From: Saprospiraceae bacterium
GTDB lineage: Bacteria; Bacteroidota; Bacteroidia; Chitinophagales; Saprospiraceae
NCBI GenBank assembly: GCA_023299965.1
Contig: JALZVN010000221.1
Location: forward strand, 1-25,346
DNA: 25,346 nt
Direction of reading: 5' to 3'
The position numbers were made by a program, and so were the translations under genes. Below the pieces are notes generated by a model, which was not told where the DNA came from, ran no database searches, and saw only the letters and a list, made by a program, of their open reading frames with translations. Positions 1 to 7,647 of this stretch are shown here, piece by piece. How positions within the stretch are numbered: the stretch's first letter is position 1; each line of letters begins with the position of its first letter.

Positions 1-264
1 GACAGGTCTCAAATCTTACAGCAAATTTGCAGTGAATTACATCAAGATAATCGAGATACATTGATGGTAGAGGGAGGGCCAACACTGCTTAACTCTTTCA
101 TTCAAGCTGGTTTATGGGATGAGGCACGCGTCATTACAAGTTCCAAAAATCTGCAATCGGGATTACAGGCTCCTCAACTAGAAGGTCATAAAGTTGGTCA
201 ATTCTATCTCGAAAATGACGAAATAAGCCTTATTTTAAGTCCTAACAATGTTATTTATAGTTAA
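1..264 (+). CDS. ribD: RibD, C-terminal fragment (5-amino-6-(5-phosphoribosylamino)uracil reductase domain)
   Basis: The reading frame is open from base 1, so the gene is cut by the window edge and only its last 87 codons are present. The fragment contains VEGGPTLLNSF followed by LWDEARV, which is the conserved glycine-rich motif and following segment of the RibD reductase domain (dihydrofolate-reductase-like fold). That domain reduces the ribosylamino side chain with NADPH in riboflavin synthesis. The deaminase domain, if fused as in most bacteria, would lie upstream of the window. An ATG at 61 is internal and is not the true start. A second riboflavin-pathway gene lies at the far end of the window, so the pathway genes are scattered here. 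The assignment rests on one short but diagnostic motif. Confidence 0.8.
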   Translation, partial: DRSQILQQICSELHQDNRDTLMVEGGPTLLNSFIQAGLWDEARVITSSKNLQSGLQAPQLEGHKVGQFYLENDEISLILSPNNVIYS

Positions 265-299
265 GGTTCTTTTAAAATACACATTAGGGCACCTTCTTA

Positions 300-332
300 T
301 TTGATTCTATTGTTGAATTAATGTTATTTTAC
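300..332 (+). promoter_or_regulatory. Candidate Bacteroidota promoter for the thioredoxin-like gene
   Basis: TTTG at 300-303 is followed after 21 bases by TATTTTAC at 325-332. This approximates the Bacteroidota -33/-7 pair (TTTG, TAnnTTTG) and would start transcription about 15 bases before the ATG at 353. The -7 box deviates in its last positions, so support is weak. Confidence 0.3.
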
Positions 333-352
333 AATAGATTATTGAATATCTT

Positions 353-946
353 ATGACTAGATTATTTTTCATTTTCGTTTTGTTTGTTTCTACCGCCTCG
401 CTTGTCCTTGCACAAAATCCAGTGAAGTGGTATTCATTTGAAGAAGCAATCGAACTTCAAAAGGTAGAGCAACGTAAGATTGTAATCGATGTATACACCG
501 AATGGTGCGGCTGGTGCAAAAGAATGGATAAATCAACTTTCCAGAAAACGCATATTGCAAACTATCTTAACGAAAAATACTACCCCGTAAAATTAGATGC
601 AGAGCAAAAAGCAGTCATTAACTTTGCTGGTCAAAAGTTCAGCTTTATTGAGCAAGGAAAAGGGCGTAGTTATCATGAATTTGCTCTAGCGGTCACCAAA
701 GGTCAATTAAGTTATCCCACATTAGTTTTTATTGATGAGTCTATGAATATCATACAATCTATTCCTGGGTTCAGAACAGCCCAAGAGTTTGAGACGATTA
801 TGACTTATTTTGGAGAAAATAATCACAAAGAAGTACCCTGGTCTTCTTATCAAGCCGATTATGTGCCAATGCGATTAAAGTTCAAGGATAATCCTGCCTT
901 GCAAAAGAAACCTATTTTACCCGCCAAATTCAATGGTAACAGGTAA
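353..946 (+). CDS. Exported thioredoxin-family protein (thioredoxin_7/DUF255-like)
   Basis: This 197-residue protein starts with an N-terminal hydrophobic signal segment (residues 1-20, ending VLAQ), so it is probably exported to the periplasm. The redox motif WCGWCK puts the two active cysteines at residues 52 and 55. A cis-proline-type motif, SYPTLVF, follows near residue 122. This is the layout of the short thioredoxin-like proteins with VYTEWCGWCKxMD that are common in Bacteroidota and related to the DUF255/thioredoxin_7 group. The likely role is thiol-disulfide exchange on envelope proteins, but the partner cannot be inferred. A C-terminal tail of about 45 residues rich in Pro and Lys follows the thioredoxin core. 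The gene is tail-to-tail with the minus-strand gene that follows, 8 bases apart. Confidence 0.8.
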   Translation: MTRLFFIFVLFVSTASLVLAQNPVKWYSFEEAIELQKVEQRKIVIDVYTEWCGWCKRMDKSTFQKTHIANYLNEKYYPVKLDAEQKAVINFAGQKFSFIEQGKGRSYHEFALAVTKGQLSYPTLVFIDESMNIIQSIPGFRTAQEFETIMTYFGENNHKEVPWSSYQADYVPMRLKFKDNPALQKKPILPAKFNGNR

Positions 947-954
947 AAGTATTT

Positions 955-1293
955 TTAAGAAATTGTAGCTCTTAAAATTTCATCTATTTTACCTTGCTCC
1001 GCCGATTCAGAAATAATAACTCTTTTCGTCTTCTCTTCGCCATATACAATCAACATCCCACAAGTACCAGAACGATGCTTCATGCGCAGTGACTTACTAT
1101 CTAGAATACTCTCTATTTTTGCATTCACTTTATTCAAGTCTTTCTGAGACAACTTACCTTTAGCAGGTTTCCCCCCTTCATATTTGCCACTAAATGAGGT
1201 TTCTTTTGACAAAGGCGTATACTCCACCTTTAACTTCTCAACAGTGAATACATTATTGTTAAGGTCGAAATATCTAAACTGAGGATTTTCCAT
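955..1293 (-). CDS. Hypothetical protein, 112 aa
   Basis: I do not recognise this family. The protein is small, charged (many Lys and Glu) and has no signal peptide, membrane segment or obvious metal motif. It contains one cysteine, in RSGTCGMLIVYGEE. The alternating hydrophobic pattern in the C-terminal half (MLIVYG, KRVIISE) suggests a small alpha/beta domain. Composition and codon use resemble the neighbours, and the start MENPQFRYFD is the first ATG after an AT-rich upstream region, so the ORF is likely real. It converges on the thioredoxin-like gene and is separated upstream from rlmF by a structured repeat, so the context gives no functional clue. Confidence 0.6.
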   Translation of the reverse strand: MENPQFRYFDLNNNVFTVEKLKVEYTPLSKETSFSGKYEGGKPAKGKLSQKDLNKVNAKIESILDSKSLRMKHRSGTCGMLIVYGEEKTKRVIISESAEQGKIDEILRATIS

Positions 1294-1373
1294 ATTACTA
1301 TCTAGAATGTTTTATGAATTCACAATGTACAAATAATACTATGGTAATAAAGTAAAAGAATAGTAAAATGCTA

Positions 1374-1545
1374 GTTTGGGCACGTCTCCTCCATCCATCG
1401 CTCCTGAGCTATACTCGAGGAGACCAGGCTATTCCGCAGCTCGCTTTTCGCTCGGACACTGCACTCCATTTTATTTCGTTAGGTCTCTCCGATACTATCG
1501 GAGCCTGCTCCTATCCTTCGTGCAGCACATGCACCTACCTAAAAC
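1374..1545. repeat. GC-rich structured interspersed repeat (family A)
   Basis: This block is clearly richer in G+C than its surroundings and is full of inverted repeats. GTCTCCTC (1384-1391) pairs with GAGGAGAC (1417-1424). CTCCGAT (1487-1493) pairs with ATCGGAG (1497-1503) across a 3-base loop. GAGACC (1420-1425) can also pair with GGTCTC (1482-1487). The general form (TTTGGGCACG..., then ...GGCTATTCCGCAGCTCGC..., ending ...CCTATCCTTCGTGCAGCAC) resembles the GGGC(R)CGTCCC/GGGCTATCCGC-type repeats that I recall from intergenic regions of many Bacteroidota genomes. Short ORFs across it on the plus strand are accidental. It occupies the gap between the 112-aa gene and the 3' end of rlmF. The family assignment is from memory. 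Confidence 0.55.
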
Positions 1546-1562
1546 TTGTGACATGAATAAGT

Positions 1563-2570
1563 TTACTCTTCCTGTTTTGTTTTATCGAGATCTTTAGCTT
1601 TCGTATTGGCCCAACGTTCTGTTGACCATTTCTCCTGCTCTTCAGGACTTAAAAAAGTCCATGCTACCACCCTACTTCTTTTATTTCCCTGACCCATTTG
1701 CAGCGTATTCAATTCATACGCACCGGTGTCTTCTATTAGGTTGTAAAAGTATTCAAGGTGTTCATGCTTTGATACAAGACTTGAAAACCAAAAACATGAT
1801 TTTCCATATGCTTCGCTTTCCAAAATCATACGACGCAGAAACTTCTTTTCGCCTCCCTTGTACCAAAGTTCGTTGCTGCGACCGGCAAAGTTCAATTTTG
1901 GTGGACCGTATACTTCTTCTTTGTTCAAGTTTTTCATTTTCTTGAGTGAGCCATATCTAGCCTCACCAAGATTTGCATGAAAAGGAGGATTACAAATTAC
2001 AAGATCAAAGCGCTCTTCTGCGCTAAAAACTTCCTTAAACATAAACTTATTATCCGCTTGAAAACGTAGTTCGATTTGTCCCTTGAGATGTATGTTCTTA
2101 TTTATAATATTTTGTGCAGAATCAATTGCCTCTTTATCTATATCTGCTCCAACAAAACTCCAGCCGTATTCATGATTCCCAATAATTGGATAAACACAAT
2201 TGGCTCCCATACCAATATCGAGGCACTTAATCGTTTTTCCTATAGGTATGTGTTTACCATTTTTAGAGGCCAGTAAGTCAGCTATATTGTGTATGTAATC
2301 CGCTCTACCAGGTACAGCTGGTGTAAGATATCTAGCAGGAATATCCCAATATTGTAAATTGTAAAAATGTATGAGCAATGCCTGGTTTAGTGCTTTTACT
2401 GCCTCGGGATCACCAAAGTCAATAGAGTCATCTCCATACTTATTAGGCTTTACAAAAGGAGCTAGGATTGGATTGGTAGTAGATAAGGCTGCTAAATCAT
2501 ACCTGTTACGATGCACATTGCGCTGATGTAATCTTCCTTTCTTCTTTGGTTTCTTTAACTTCTTACTCAA
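1563..2570 (-). CDS. rlmF: 23S rRNA (adenine1618-N6)-methyltransferase RlmF
   Basis: This 335-residue protein is close to the family's usual length. It opens with a Lys-rich RNA-binding tail (MSKKLKKPKKKGRLHQRN). It then shows the RlmF/YbiN signatures: SIDFGDPEAVKALNQALL (49-66), WDIP (75-78) and PGRADYIHN (87-95). The SAM-binding Rossmann motif is LDIGMGANC (117-125), and the catalytic NPPF motif of N6-adenine methyltransferases lies at 194-197. The enzyme methylates one adenine of 23S rRNA in the cytoplasm. A good TACCTTTG promoter box lies about 50 bases upstream, so the gene is probably transcribed alone, separately from the three-gene unit upstream. Confidence 0.93.
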   Translation of the reverse strand: MSKKLKKPKKKGRLHQRNVHRNRYDLAALSTTNPILAPFVKPNKYGDDSIDFGDPEAVKALNQALLIHFYNLQYWDIPARYLTPAVPGRADYIHNIADLLASKNGKHIPIGKTIKCLDIGMGANCVYPIIGNHEYGWSFVGADIDKEAIDSAQNIINKNIHLKGQIELRFQADNKFMFKEVFSAEERFDLVICNPPFHANLGEARYGSLKKMKNLNKEEVYGPPKLNFAGRSNELWYKGGEKKFLRRMILESEAYGKSCFWFSSLVSKHEHLEYFYNLIEDTGAYELNTLQMGQGNKRSRVVAWTFLSPEEQEKWSTERWANTKAKDLDKTKQEE

Positions 2571-2621
2571 TAGACTTGGGTTTTATACCATTCATTTAAA
2601 CGGTCTTGTTATTAACGACCG

Positions 2622-2629
2622 CAAAGGTA
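2622..2629 (-). promoter_or_regulatory. Bacteroidota -7 box for rlmF, with 5' UTR hairpin
   Basis: On the minus strand the sequence reads TACCTTTGCGGTC, a perfect match to TAnnTTTG. Transcription would begin a few bases downstream, giving a leader of about 45 bases. The leader can form a small hairpin, CGGTC (2617-2621 on the minus strand) with GACCG (2601-2605), around an AT-rich loop. The -33 element is weak. The same TAnCTTTGCGGT string precedes the ABC-F gene. Confidence 0.5.
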
Positions 2630-2747
2630 AGAGAAAATACAGTCATAAATTGGAGGAATTTTTCAAAGTCTCATCCCATTATATGGGATTATTAAGTAGT
2701 CTTTTAAATCTACAAGAACATAAAAGCAAGTCTAATACTCTTAGTCG

Positions 2748-3248
2748 TTAAGAACCAAGCTTTATCATTTCTTCCAGAATATGAAAAACTGCAGGGCAAT
2801 AATGGGCATTCCCAGCATGTAAATCAAGATTATTTCGAAATTCATCTGCATCGGTATGTGGATATTTACGACATGCCTTAGGTCTATCCTCGTAGACGCT
2901 GCACTTGTTATCCTCTTGCAAAAAAGGACAAGGAGTGGTGTTCATAACCCAGTCATCATCTTCATCTTGACGGAGATATTGCTTTTTAAACTCTGACTCC
3001 TTTATGCCTGTCGCCTTGCACAATCGACGCACGTCTGAACGGGTAACTATCGGGGGAATCGAAGTGCAACAATTTGCACAGTCAAGACAATCTATTTTTG
3101 TGAAAGCTTTTTCATTTAATTCGGCAGCCTTTTGATCCAAATCCTTGTTCTTGCGTTTTGACAAACTCCCTAGAAACTTCTTAAAAGGTTTTTTTTGGGA
3201 GCGGCGTCGGTTTTTCCATGCCTGAATATGTGCAAGTGAATTTTCCAA
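2748..3248 (-). CDS. YkgJ-family cysteine cluster protein (UPF0153/CxxCxxCC)
   Basis: The 166-residue protein has the cysteine pattern of the YkgJ/UPF0153 family: CLDCANCC (Cys54, 57, 60, 61), Cys77, CPF (Cys107), Cys116, RPKAC (Cys126) and Cys151. The family is thought to bind a zinc or iron-sulfur cluster and its reaction is unknown. The N-terminal 45 residues are strongly basic (RRRSQKKPFKKF) and may bind nucleic acid or acidic lipid; that is inference. It is the last gene of a minus-strand unit, starting 3 bases after the stop of the TPR membrane protein. Confidence 0.85.
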   Translation of the reverse strand: MENSLAHIQAWKNRRRSQKKPFKKFLGSLSKRKNKDLDQKAAELNEKAFTKIDCLDCANCCTSIPPIVTRSDVRRLCKATGIKESEFKKQYLRQDEDDDWVMNTTPCPFLQEDNKCSVYEDRPKACRKYPHTDADEFRNNLDLHAGNAHYCPAVFHILEEMIKLGS

Positions 3249-3251
3249 TAA

Positions 3252-5153
3252 TTATTTCTTTAAAGAAGGATCTAATTGATAAGCTTTATTAAAATGAGCT
3301 TGAGCAGCTTGCGGATTTCCCCCATCTCGAGTAGCTTGTCCTAAATAATAATGCAATACGGCTTCTTCAGGTGCGTATTGGACCCCTGCACTAAACTGCT
3401 CTATGGCTTCAGGAAATTTCCCTTGCATAGCTAATACAGAACCAAGATTTCTACGCGCATCTACAAATCGTGGATCTATAGATATGGACTTTCTATATAC
3501 CTCCTCCGCCTTCCCAAGTTGTTTTGCCTCAAAATAAATGATTCCCATATTGGAGTATACTTTGGCATTGTTGGGCTTGTACTTAAGACTCTGCTCATAA
3601 GAAGCCATAGCCTTATCTTTTTGTTTTTCTCTATAGTAGGCAAGTCCTAATTGTCCATGTGCATCACCGTAAGAAGGTCTTATTTGTAGTGCTTTCTCAA
3701 ATTGCTGTTTGGCTTGTGCAAGAAAATTCTTGTCTTGCGCAGTCCTTCCATCAATTCCTTTCTTGACCAACTCTAAACCATAATGATAATTAAGTTTCGC
3801 GCTGTTAGGAGATTTTTCAATATCTGTTTTATATAGGGTATAACTATTTTCCCAAACAGGATTTCGTAAAAGCGTAAGAATAGAGAAAAATATTATGAAG
3901 CCTCCTGCTACAAAGATAGGCATCTTGGATGAGGTAAAACTAGCCTTTAGATCAGCTGTAGCTTCAATTGGCGCTTTAAACAATCTAAACAACCCGTATA
4001 TAATTGCAAGACAAAAACCTAGTAGAGGATAATATAAAAGCCGTTCTGCATAATGCACTCCAATGGTCACAAAAACGTTGCACAATATCGAAATACTCAA
4101 TAAGAAATAAAGAATGCCAAAGGAAGCTAAACTCTTTTTCACCAGCTGAAGTAATGCAAATACGCCTAAACCCAAATACAAAAGAAATGAAACGATAAAC
4201 TTCCAGTTACCAAGACCGATAGGTACATATTCACTAAAGCCTTTCTCATGAACTAATTCAATTGGTAAAATCATTTTATAAAGATATGTACCTAAGATAG
4301 AGACTGCAGAAGCAAAATGACTTATACCACTTTTACTAGCCATTAGTGCATTGTCTAAGATATCAGGATTCCCTACTCCCATGGCGCCAATCACGTCATA
4401 ACGCTTCCACAGGAATAGAAGAACTATAGGAGCCAAAGACCCCATGAAGGGTACCATATTGCTAAGTGGCTCTTTTCTAAAAAAGTAGAATAGCAAAGGG
4501 AATATGGCTACAAAAGTAATGGCAGATTCTTTAGAGGTGAGACTAAAGCTAAAGCATAATAAAGCAAGTATAAACCAGGCTAAGTTGCCTTTCTTATTAT
4601 CTAAGTATTGCCAATAGGAAAATACAGAACTAAATAAAAACAAGAAAGCTAAGATTTCGTCTCTGCCTTTGATATTGGCTACGCACTCTACGTGCAAAGG
4701 ATGCGCTAGGAACAATCCAGTAACTAAGATAGGTATCCATGGATTATACTTCTTGAGGACCTTAGCTAAGGTTAAGAACAAAATAAACCCGGTCAGCGCA
4801 TATAATAAGACATTTATAAAATGTGCATAAGCAGGCTTATCTGGTGCGAATGCCCAGTCTATGTTGAATGTCATCATAGTAAATGGACGATATAGACTAG
4901 GAGTCGCATTCCAATATCCATACCGATAGTGTTCTTTCCATGCAGTGGGTATACCCTGAAATCCTTGTTTAGTAACAAAGTTCTCTTTGATTACAGAGAA
5001 ATCGTCCAAAGTATAATCATGCCCAAGTGTGTTCGCATACAATAGAAAACCAAAAGCAAAAAAGAATAATCCAATTATGAGCATTGTTTTAGAAGGCCAT
5101 ATTTCAATTGCTTTCTTTTTCTTAACTGCCTGCTTACTGTGTTTTTTTTTCAT
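3252..5153 (-). CDS. TMTC-like multi-pass membrane protein with C-terminal TPR repeats
   Basis: The protein has 633 residues. A Lys-rich cytoplasmic start is followed by about ten hydrophobic membrane segments between residues 22 and 430. The extracytoplasmic loop after the first segment carries YTLDDF (Asp50-Asp51), as expected for a GT-C glycosyltransferase acidic motif. The next conserved loop has HPLHVECVANIKGRDE (about 151-166), which matches the HP(I/L)H-E-V---GR signature of TMTC proteins, the protein O-mannosyltransferases of animals, and their bacterial relatives. The last ~190 residues (about 440-630) form tandem TPRs, with repeats such as GDAHGQLGLAYY and AKVYSNMGIIYF. The likely role is transfer of a sugar from a lipid carrier to an extracytoplasmic acceptor recognised by the TPRs. 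The acceptor is unknown. It lies 3 bases after the LuxE-like gene and 3 bases before the YkgJ gene. Confidence 0.8.
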   Translation of the reverse strand: MKKKHSKQAVKKKKAIEIWPSKTMLIIGLFFFAFGFLLYANTLGHDYTLDDFSVIKENFVTKQGFQGIPTAWKEHYRYGYWNATPSLYRPFTMMTFNIDWAFAPDKPAYAHFINVLLYALTGFILFLTLAKVLKKYNPWIPILVTGLFLAHPLHVECVANIKGRDEILAFLFLFSSVFSYWQYLDNKKGNLAWFILALLCFSFSLTSKESAITFVAIFPLLFYFFRKEPLSNMVPFMGSLAPIVLLFLWKRYDVIGAMGVGNPDILDNALMASKSGISHFASAVSILGTYLYKMILPIELVHEKGFSEYVPIGLGNWKFIVSFLLYLGLGVFALLQLVKKSLASFGILYFLLSISILCNVFVTIGVHYAERLLYYPLLGFCLAIIYGLFRLFKAPIEATADLKASFTSSKMPIFVAGGFIIFFSILTLLRNPVWENSYTLYKTDIEKSPNSAKLNYHYGLELVKKGIDGRTAQDKNFLAQAKQQFEKALQIRPSYGDAHGQLGLAYYREKQKDKAMASYEQSLKYKPNNAKVYSNMGIIYFEAKQLGKAEEVYRKSISIDPRFVDARRNLGSVLAMQGKFPEAIEQFSAGVQYAPEEAVLHYYLGQATRDGGNPQAAQAHFNKAYQLDPSLKK

Positions 5154-5156
5154 GTA

Positions 5157-6152
5157 CTAGATTTCATCAATCAAAAGATTGCAACCTCTTAAATCGGAAT
5201 GGTCCATTCGTCCTAAAACTTCAAAAGTACCATCATCATATTTTCGCCCCAAGTCGTCGGTAGCAATAAAACTTACAGTTTCAAAATTAGCTAAATCATA
5301 AATATTTAATGCCCCTAATCGACCAGAATTTAAGATTTGGAATGGATCGTTGGTTTCTCTAATCAAAACATTCATAGATGGGCAGCATTGAAACTTGCCT
5401 TCTTGAAGTGAATATGCTTGGGAAAACATTTCTGTCATCCCATATTCTGAATAAATGGCTTTTGGCTGAAAGTACTTGTTCAATAAAGTGTACAATTGAG
5501 CTTTTGTCATTTCATCTCTCCTGCCTTTCATTCCTCCCGTTTCAATAAGAGTGATATCAGATAAGTCCATTGCGTGCGTCTCACCGAAATCCAATAGCCC
5601 AAAAGGAACTCCAAATAATATAGTCGGTATTCCAGCTTCTTTACATTCTTCAATAGTATTCTTTAATTGATTAAATTGATTGAGGTAAAATCCACTTTGA
5701 GAATATCTACTCGCTTTGATAAAGTGATCCAACATCAGTACTAGGGATGAGCCTTCTCTTTCAAGATAACTAGGGAGTAATGCTAAGAAACAATATTCGC
5801 TAGGTGGATTAAAAAAATGCTTAAACCCATTGACTGTATTTGAAAGATAATCACCCGATTGCCTTACATGGTGGCAACTTTGCACACCACCAGTACCGCT
5901 CGACTTAAACTTAATCTCAGTATCCCAATTTCCCGTTTTAATTTCCTTAAACTTAAAGAAAGATATAGGCAAACACGGTATTTCGGTAACTTTCGTAATA
6001 TTTGATGGTTTAATATCTAGTAGAGATAGGTAATTCTGATACAAGGAATTATACTCCGCTTGATATTGAAATATCTCCATGGCAAGCACATTAAACCCAG
6101 AAGGGTTCTTGTAGAGGTTTGAGATCTTTTGAGTAAAGTAGTTTGAATGCAT
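5157..6152 (-). CDS. LuxE-like acyl-protein synthetase (ANL-related)
   Basis: The 331-residue protein has adenylate-forming-enzyme motifs: KSSGTGG (83-89, the phosphate-binding loop), ETGGMKGRR (204-212), EYGMTEM (236-242) and TDDLG (298-302), then GRMD (314-317). The size and these motifs fit the LuxE/acyl-protein synthetase family, which activates a fatty acid as acyl-AMP and moves it to a cysteine of the enzyme itself. Cys324, eight residues from the C-terminus in RGCNLL, sits where LuxE carries its acylated cysteine; that correspondence is inference. It is the first gene of a three-gene unit with a TMTC-like protein and a YkgJ protein and is divergent from a lipoprotein gene. No lux genes are nearby, so a bioluminescence role is unlikely. 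The substrate is unknown. Confidence 0.8.
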   Translation of the reverse strand: MHSNYFTQKISNLYKNPSGFNVLAMEIFQYQAEYNSLYQNYLSLLDIKPSNITKVTEIPCLPISFFKFKEIKTGNWDTEIKFKSSGTGGVQSCHHVRQSGDYLSNTVNGFKHFFNPPSEYCFLALLPSYLEREGSSLVLMLDHFIKASRYSQSGFYLNQFNQLKNTIEECKEAGIPTILFGVPFGLLDFGETHAMDLSDITLIETGGMKGRRDEMTKAQLYTLLNKYFQPKAIYSEYGMTEMFSQAYSLQEGKFQCCPSMNVLIRETNDPFQILNSGRLGALNIYDLANFETVSFIATDDLGRKYDDGTFEVLGRMDHSDLRGCNLLIDEI

Positions 6153-6222
6153 AAATTTTAAAGCAGTAAATACGAGCTACCAAATAAATATTACGATATT
6201 ACGTTATAAAGAAAAAGTTTTC

Positions 6223-6702
6223 ATGAGCAAATATATACTATTCATAGCAGCTTGTCTTGCTTTGCTTGGAAGTTGTGTAAACGAACCAGTGTTTAGTGAA
6301 ATTCCGAGAATTGAGAGTCTAGGAATGACCAAGAACTTTATGAATCAAGCTTCTCCTGGCAACCAAGATTCTACTCGAGTCACTATATTTTTTGAAGATG
6401 GTGATGGAGACATTGGAGGCGATTCTCTGGCGATTTTTGTTATTGATACCAGAACGGATCAAGTGGATGTACAGTTCAGGGTATTAGAAATCCCAATTGA
6501 GGGCGTAAGTAATGCCATTAGTGGTGAAATAGCTTTCCCTATTCTTGCATCATGCTGTATTTATGACACTGGTCAAATACCATGTACACCAAGTAATCCA
6601 GTAATAGACCAAGAAGTAATCTATGAAGTATTTTTAACGGATCGAGCTGGTAATGAATCCAACAGAATACAACTAGACCCCATCATTCTTAGGTGTCAAT
6701 AG
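6223..6702 (+). CDS. Predicted outer-envelope lipoprotein, 159 aa
   Basis: The N-terminus is a lipoprotein signal: a hydrophobic stretch ending in the lipobox LGSC, with Cys18 as the lipidated residue. The mature part contains an acidic, glycine-rich segment, FEDGDGDIGGDS (about 64-75), which could bind Ca2+; that is inference. Later segments (VIYEVFLTDRAGNESNRI) look like a beta-sandwich domain, a pattern common in small Bacteroidota lipoproteins. There are paired cysteines in ASCCIYDTGQIPC. I do not recognise a specific family. The gene is divergent from the LuxE-like unit, and its last 14 bases overlap the 3' end of the convergent nucleoside phosphorylase gene. Confidence 0.75.
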   Translation: MSKYILFIAACLALLGSCVNEPVFSEIPRIESLGMTKNFMNQASPGNQDSTRVTIFFEDGDGDIGGDSLAIFVIDTRTDQVDVQFRVLEIPIEGVSNAISGEIAFPILASCCIYDTGQIPCTPSNPVIDQEVIYEVFLTDRAGNESNRIQLDPIILRCQ

Positions 6703-7594
6703 CAGCATCACTATTAGCTATTCCTTCTAAGACTTGAATAATTAGACGCTCAATAGTTTTACTTGGGTCCTTACTAAATGTGCCTGTTTGTCTATTGGCT
6801 AATATGGCATTACAAGAAACTGCCCTATGCCCTAGTAAATGACTCATTCCATAGATTCCAGAAGTCTCCATTTCGAAGTTAGTAAAACGATTTTCACCAC
6901 TTTTGAAATGGGATAAGGCCTCCAAAAATGGTCTTAGTTTTGAATTCAATCTTAGCTCTCTACCTTGTGGTCCATAAAACCCTGGACAAGTCAAAGTAAG
7001 TCCTGTATAATCGTTCTCCTTGTACACAATACTAAGTAATTCATCGTTGCACTTATGCCAAACGCTAGCATACCTAGGCGTACCTGATCTAGCACAAAAG
7101 TCTTGAAAGTCAGTTTGAAGATGTACTGTTTTTTGGTCTGTCAATGAATCATAGAACGTAAACAAGTTGTCTAGACCAACAGAATACTCCGAAAACAAAA
7201 AGCTATCTAAGGGAATATCTTTTTGTAAACACCCAGAAGTACCAATACGAATAAAATCTAACACTTCAGGATTTTCAGATACCTCTTTTTTGTCAAAATC
7301 AATATTGAATAGAGCATCAATCTCATTGAAAACTATATCAATATTATCTGTACCAATACCCGTACTAATGACAGATATTCTCTTATCCCCTAAGTATCCA
7401 GTATGTGTCGTAAACTCTCTATGTTGTTTTTTGATTTCAATTTTATCAAAATGCTTACTAACTGCCTCTACTCTATCTTGATCACCAACGGTAATGATGG
7501 TCTTAGCCAGATCTCCAGGAAGCAAGTGAAGATGATAAATAGACCCATCCGGATTGAGGATAAATTCCGATGATGAAAGATTTTTTTGACTCAT
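6689..7594 (-). CDS. Nucleoside phosphorylase (uridine-phosphorylase-like)
   Basis: The 301-residue protein belongs to the PNP/UDP phosphorylase superfamily. It shows VGDQDRVE (37-44), ISTGIGTDNIDI with the phosphate-binding turn, RIGTSGC, and the ribose-binding motif NFEMETSGIYG near residue 239. It should cleave a purine or pyrimidine nucleoside with phosphate to give the base and ribose-1-phosphate. The uridine-phosphorylase-like motif order favours a pyrimidine substrate, but specificity cannot be fixed by eye. It is divergent from the ArsC-like gene. A weak promoter box (TCGTTTTG on the minus strand, 7634-7641) lies in the shared intergenic region. Its 3' end overlaps the lipoprotein gene by 14 bases, tail to tail. 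Confidence 0.85.
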   Translation of the reverse strand: MSQKNLSSSEFILNPDGSIYHLHLLPGDLAKTIITVGDQDRVEAVSKHFDKIEIKKQHREFTTHTGYLGDKRISVISTGIGTDNIDIVFNEIDALFNIDFDKKEVSENPEVLDFIRIGTSGCLQKDIPLDSFLFSEYSVGLDNLFTFYDSLTDQKTVHLQTDFQDFCARSGTPRYASVWHKCNDELLSIVYKENDYTGLTLTCPGFYGPQGRELRLNSKLRPFLEALSHFKSGENRFTNFEMETSGIYGMSHLLGHRAVSCNAILANRQTGTFSKDPSKTIERLIIQVLEGIANSDAAIDT

Positions 7595-7647
7595 AAATGA
7601 TTAATTATGGTGTATTATATCATATTTTCACCGCAAAACGAACAATT

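Noticed and set aside
1368..1597. Two overlapping plus-strand ORFs (62 and 73 aa)
   Set aside because: They lie in the GC-rich structured repeat, overlap in two frames and have no family-like motifs; the inverted repeats explain the sequence better.
2673..2689. Hairpin ATCCCAT-TAT-ATGGGAT downstream of the YkgJ gene as a terminator
   Set aside because: The 7-bp stem is AT-rich and has no T-run on the minus strand after it; at best a weak candidate.
5157..6152. Bioluminescence function for the LuxE-like gene
   Set aside because: No luxA, luxB, luxC or luxD is present; LuxE-family proteins are common in non-luminous Bacteroidota.
7597..7647. Upstream ATG start for the ArsC/Spx-like gene
   Set aside because: It adds 17 residues not typical of the family and would leave 2 bases between divergent genes with no room for promoters.
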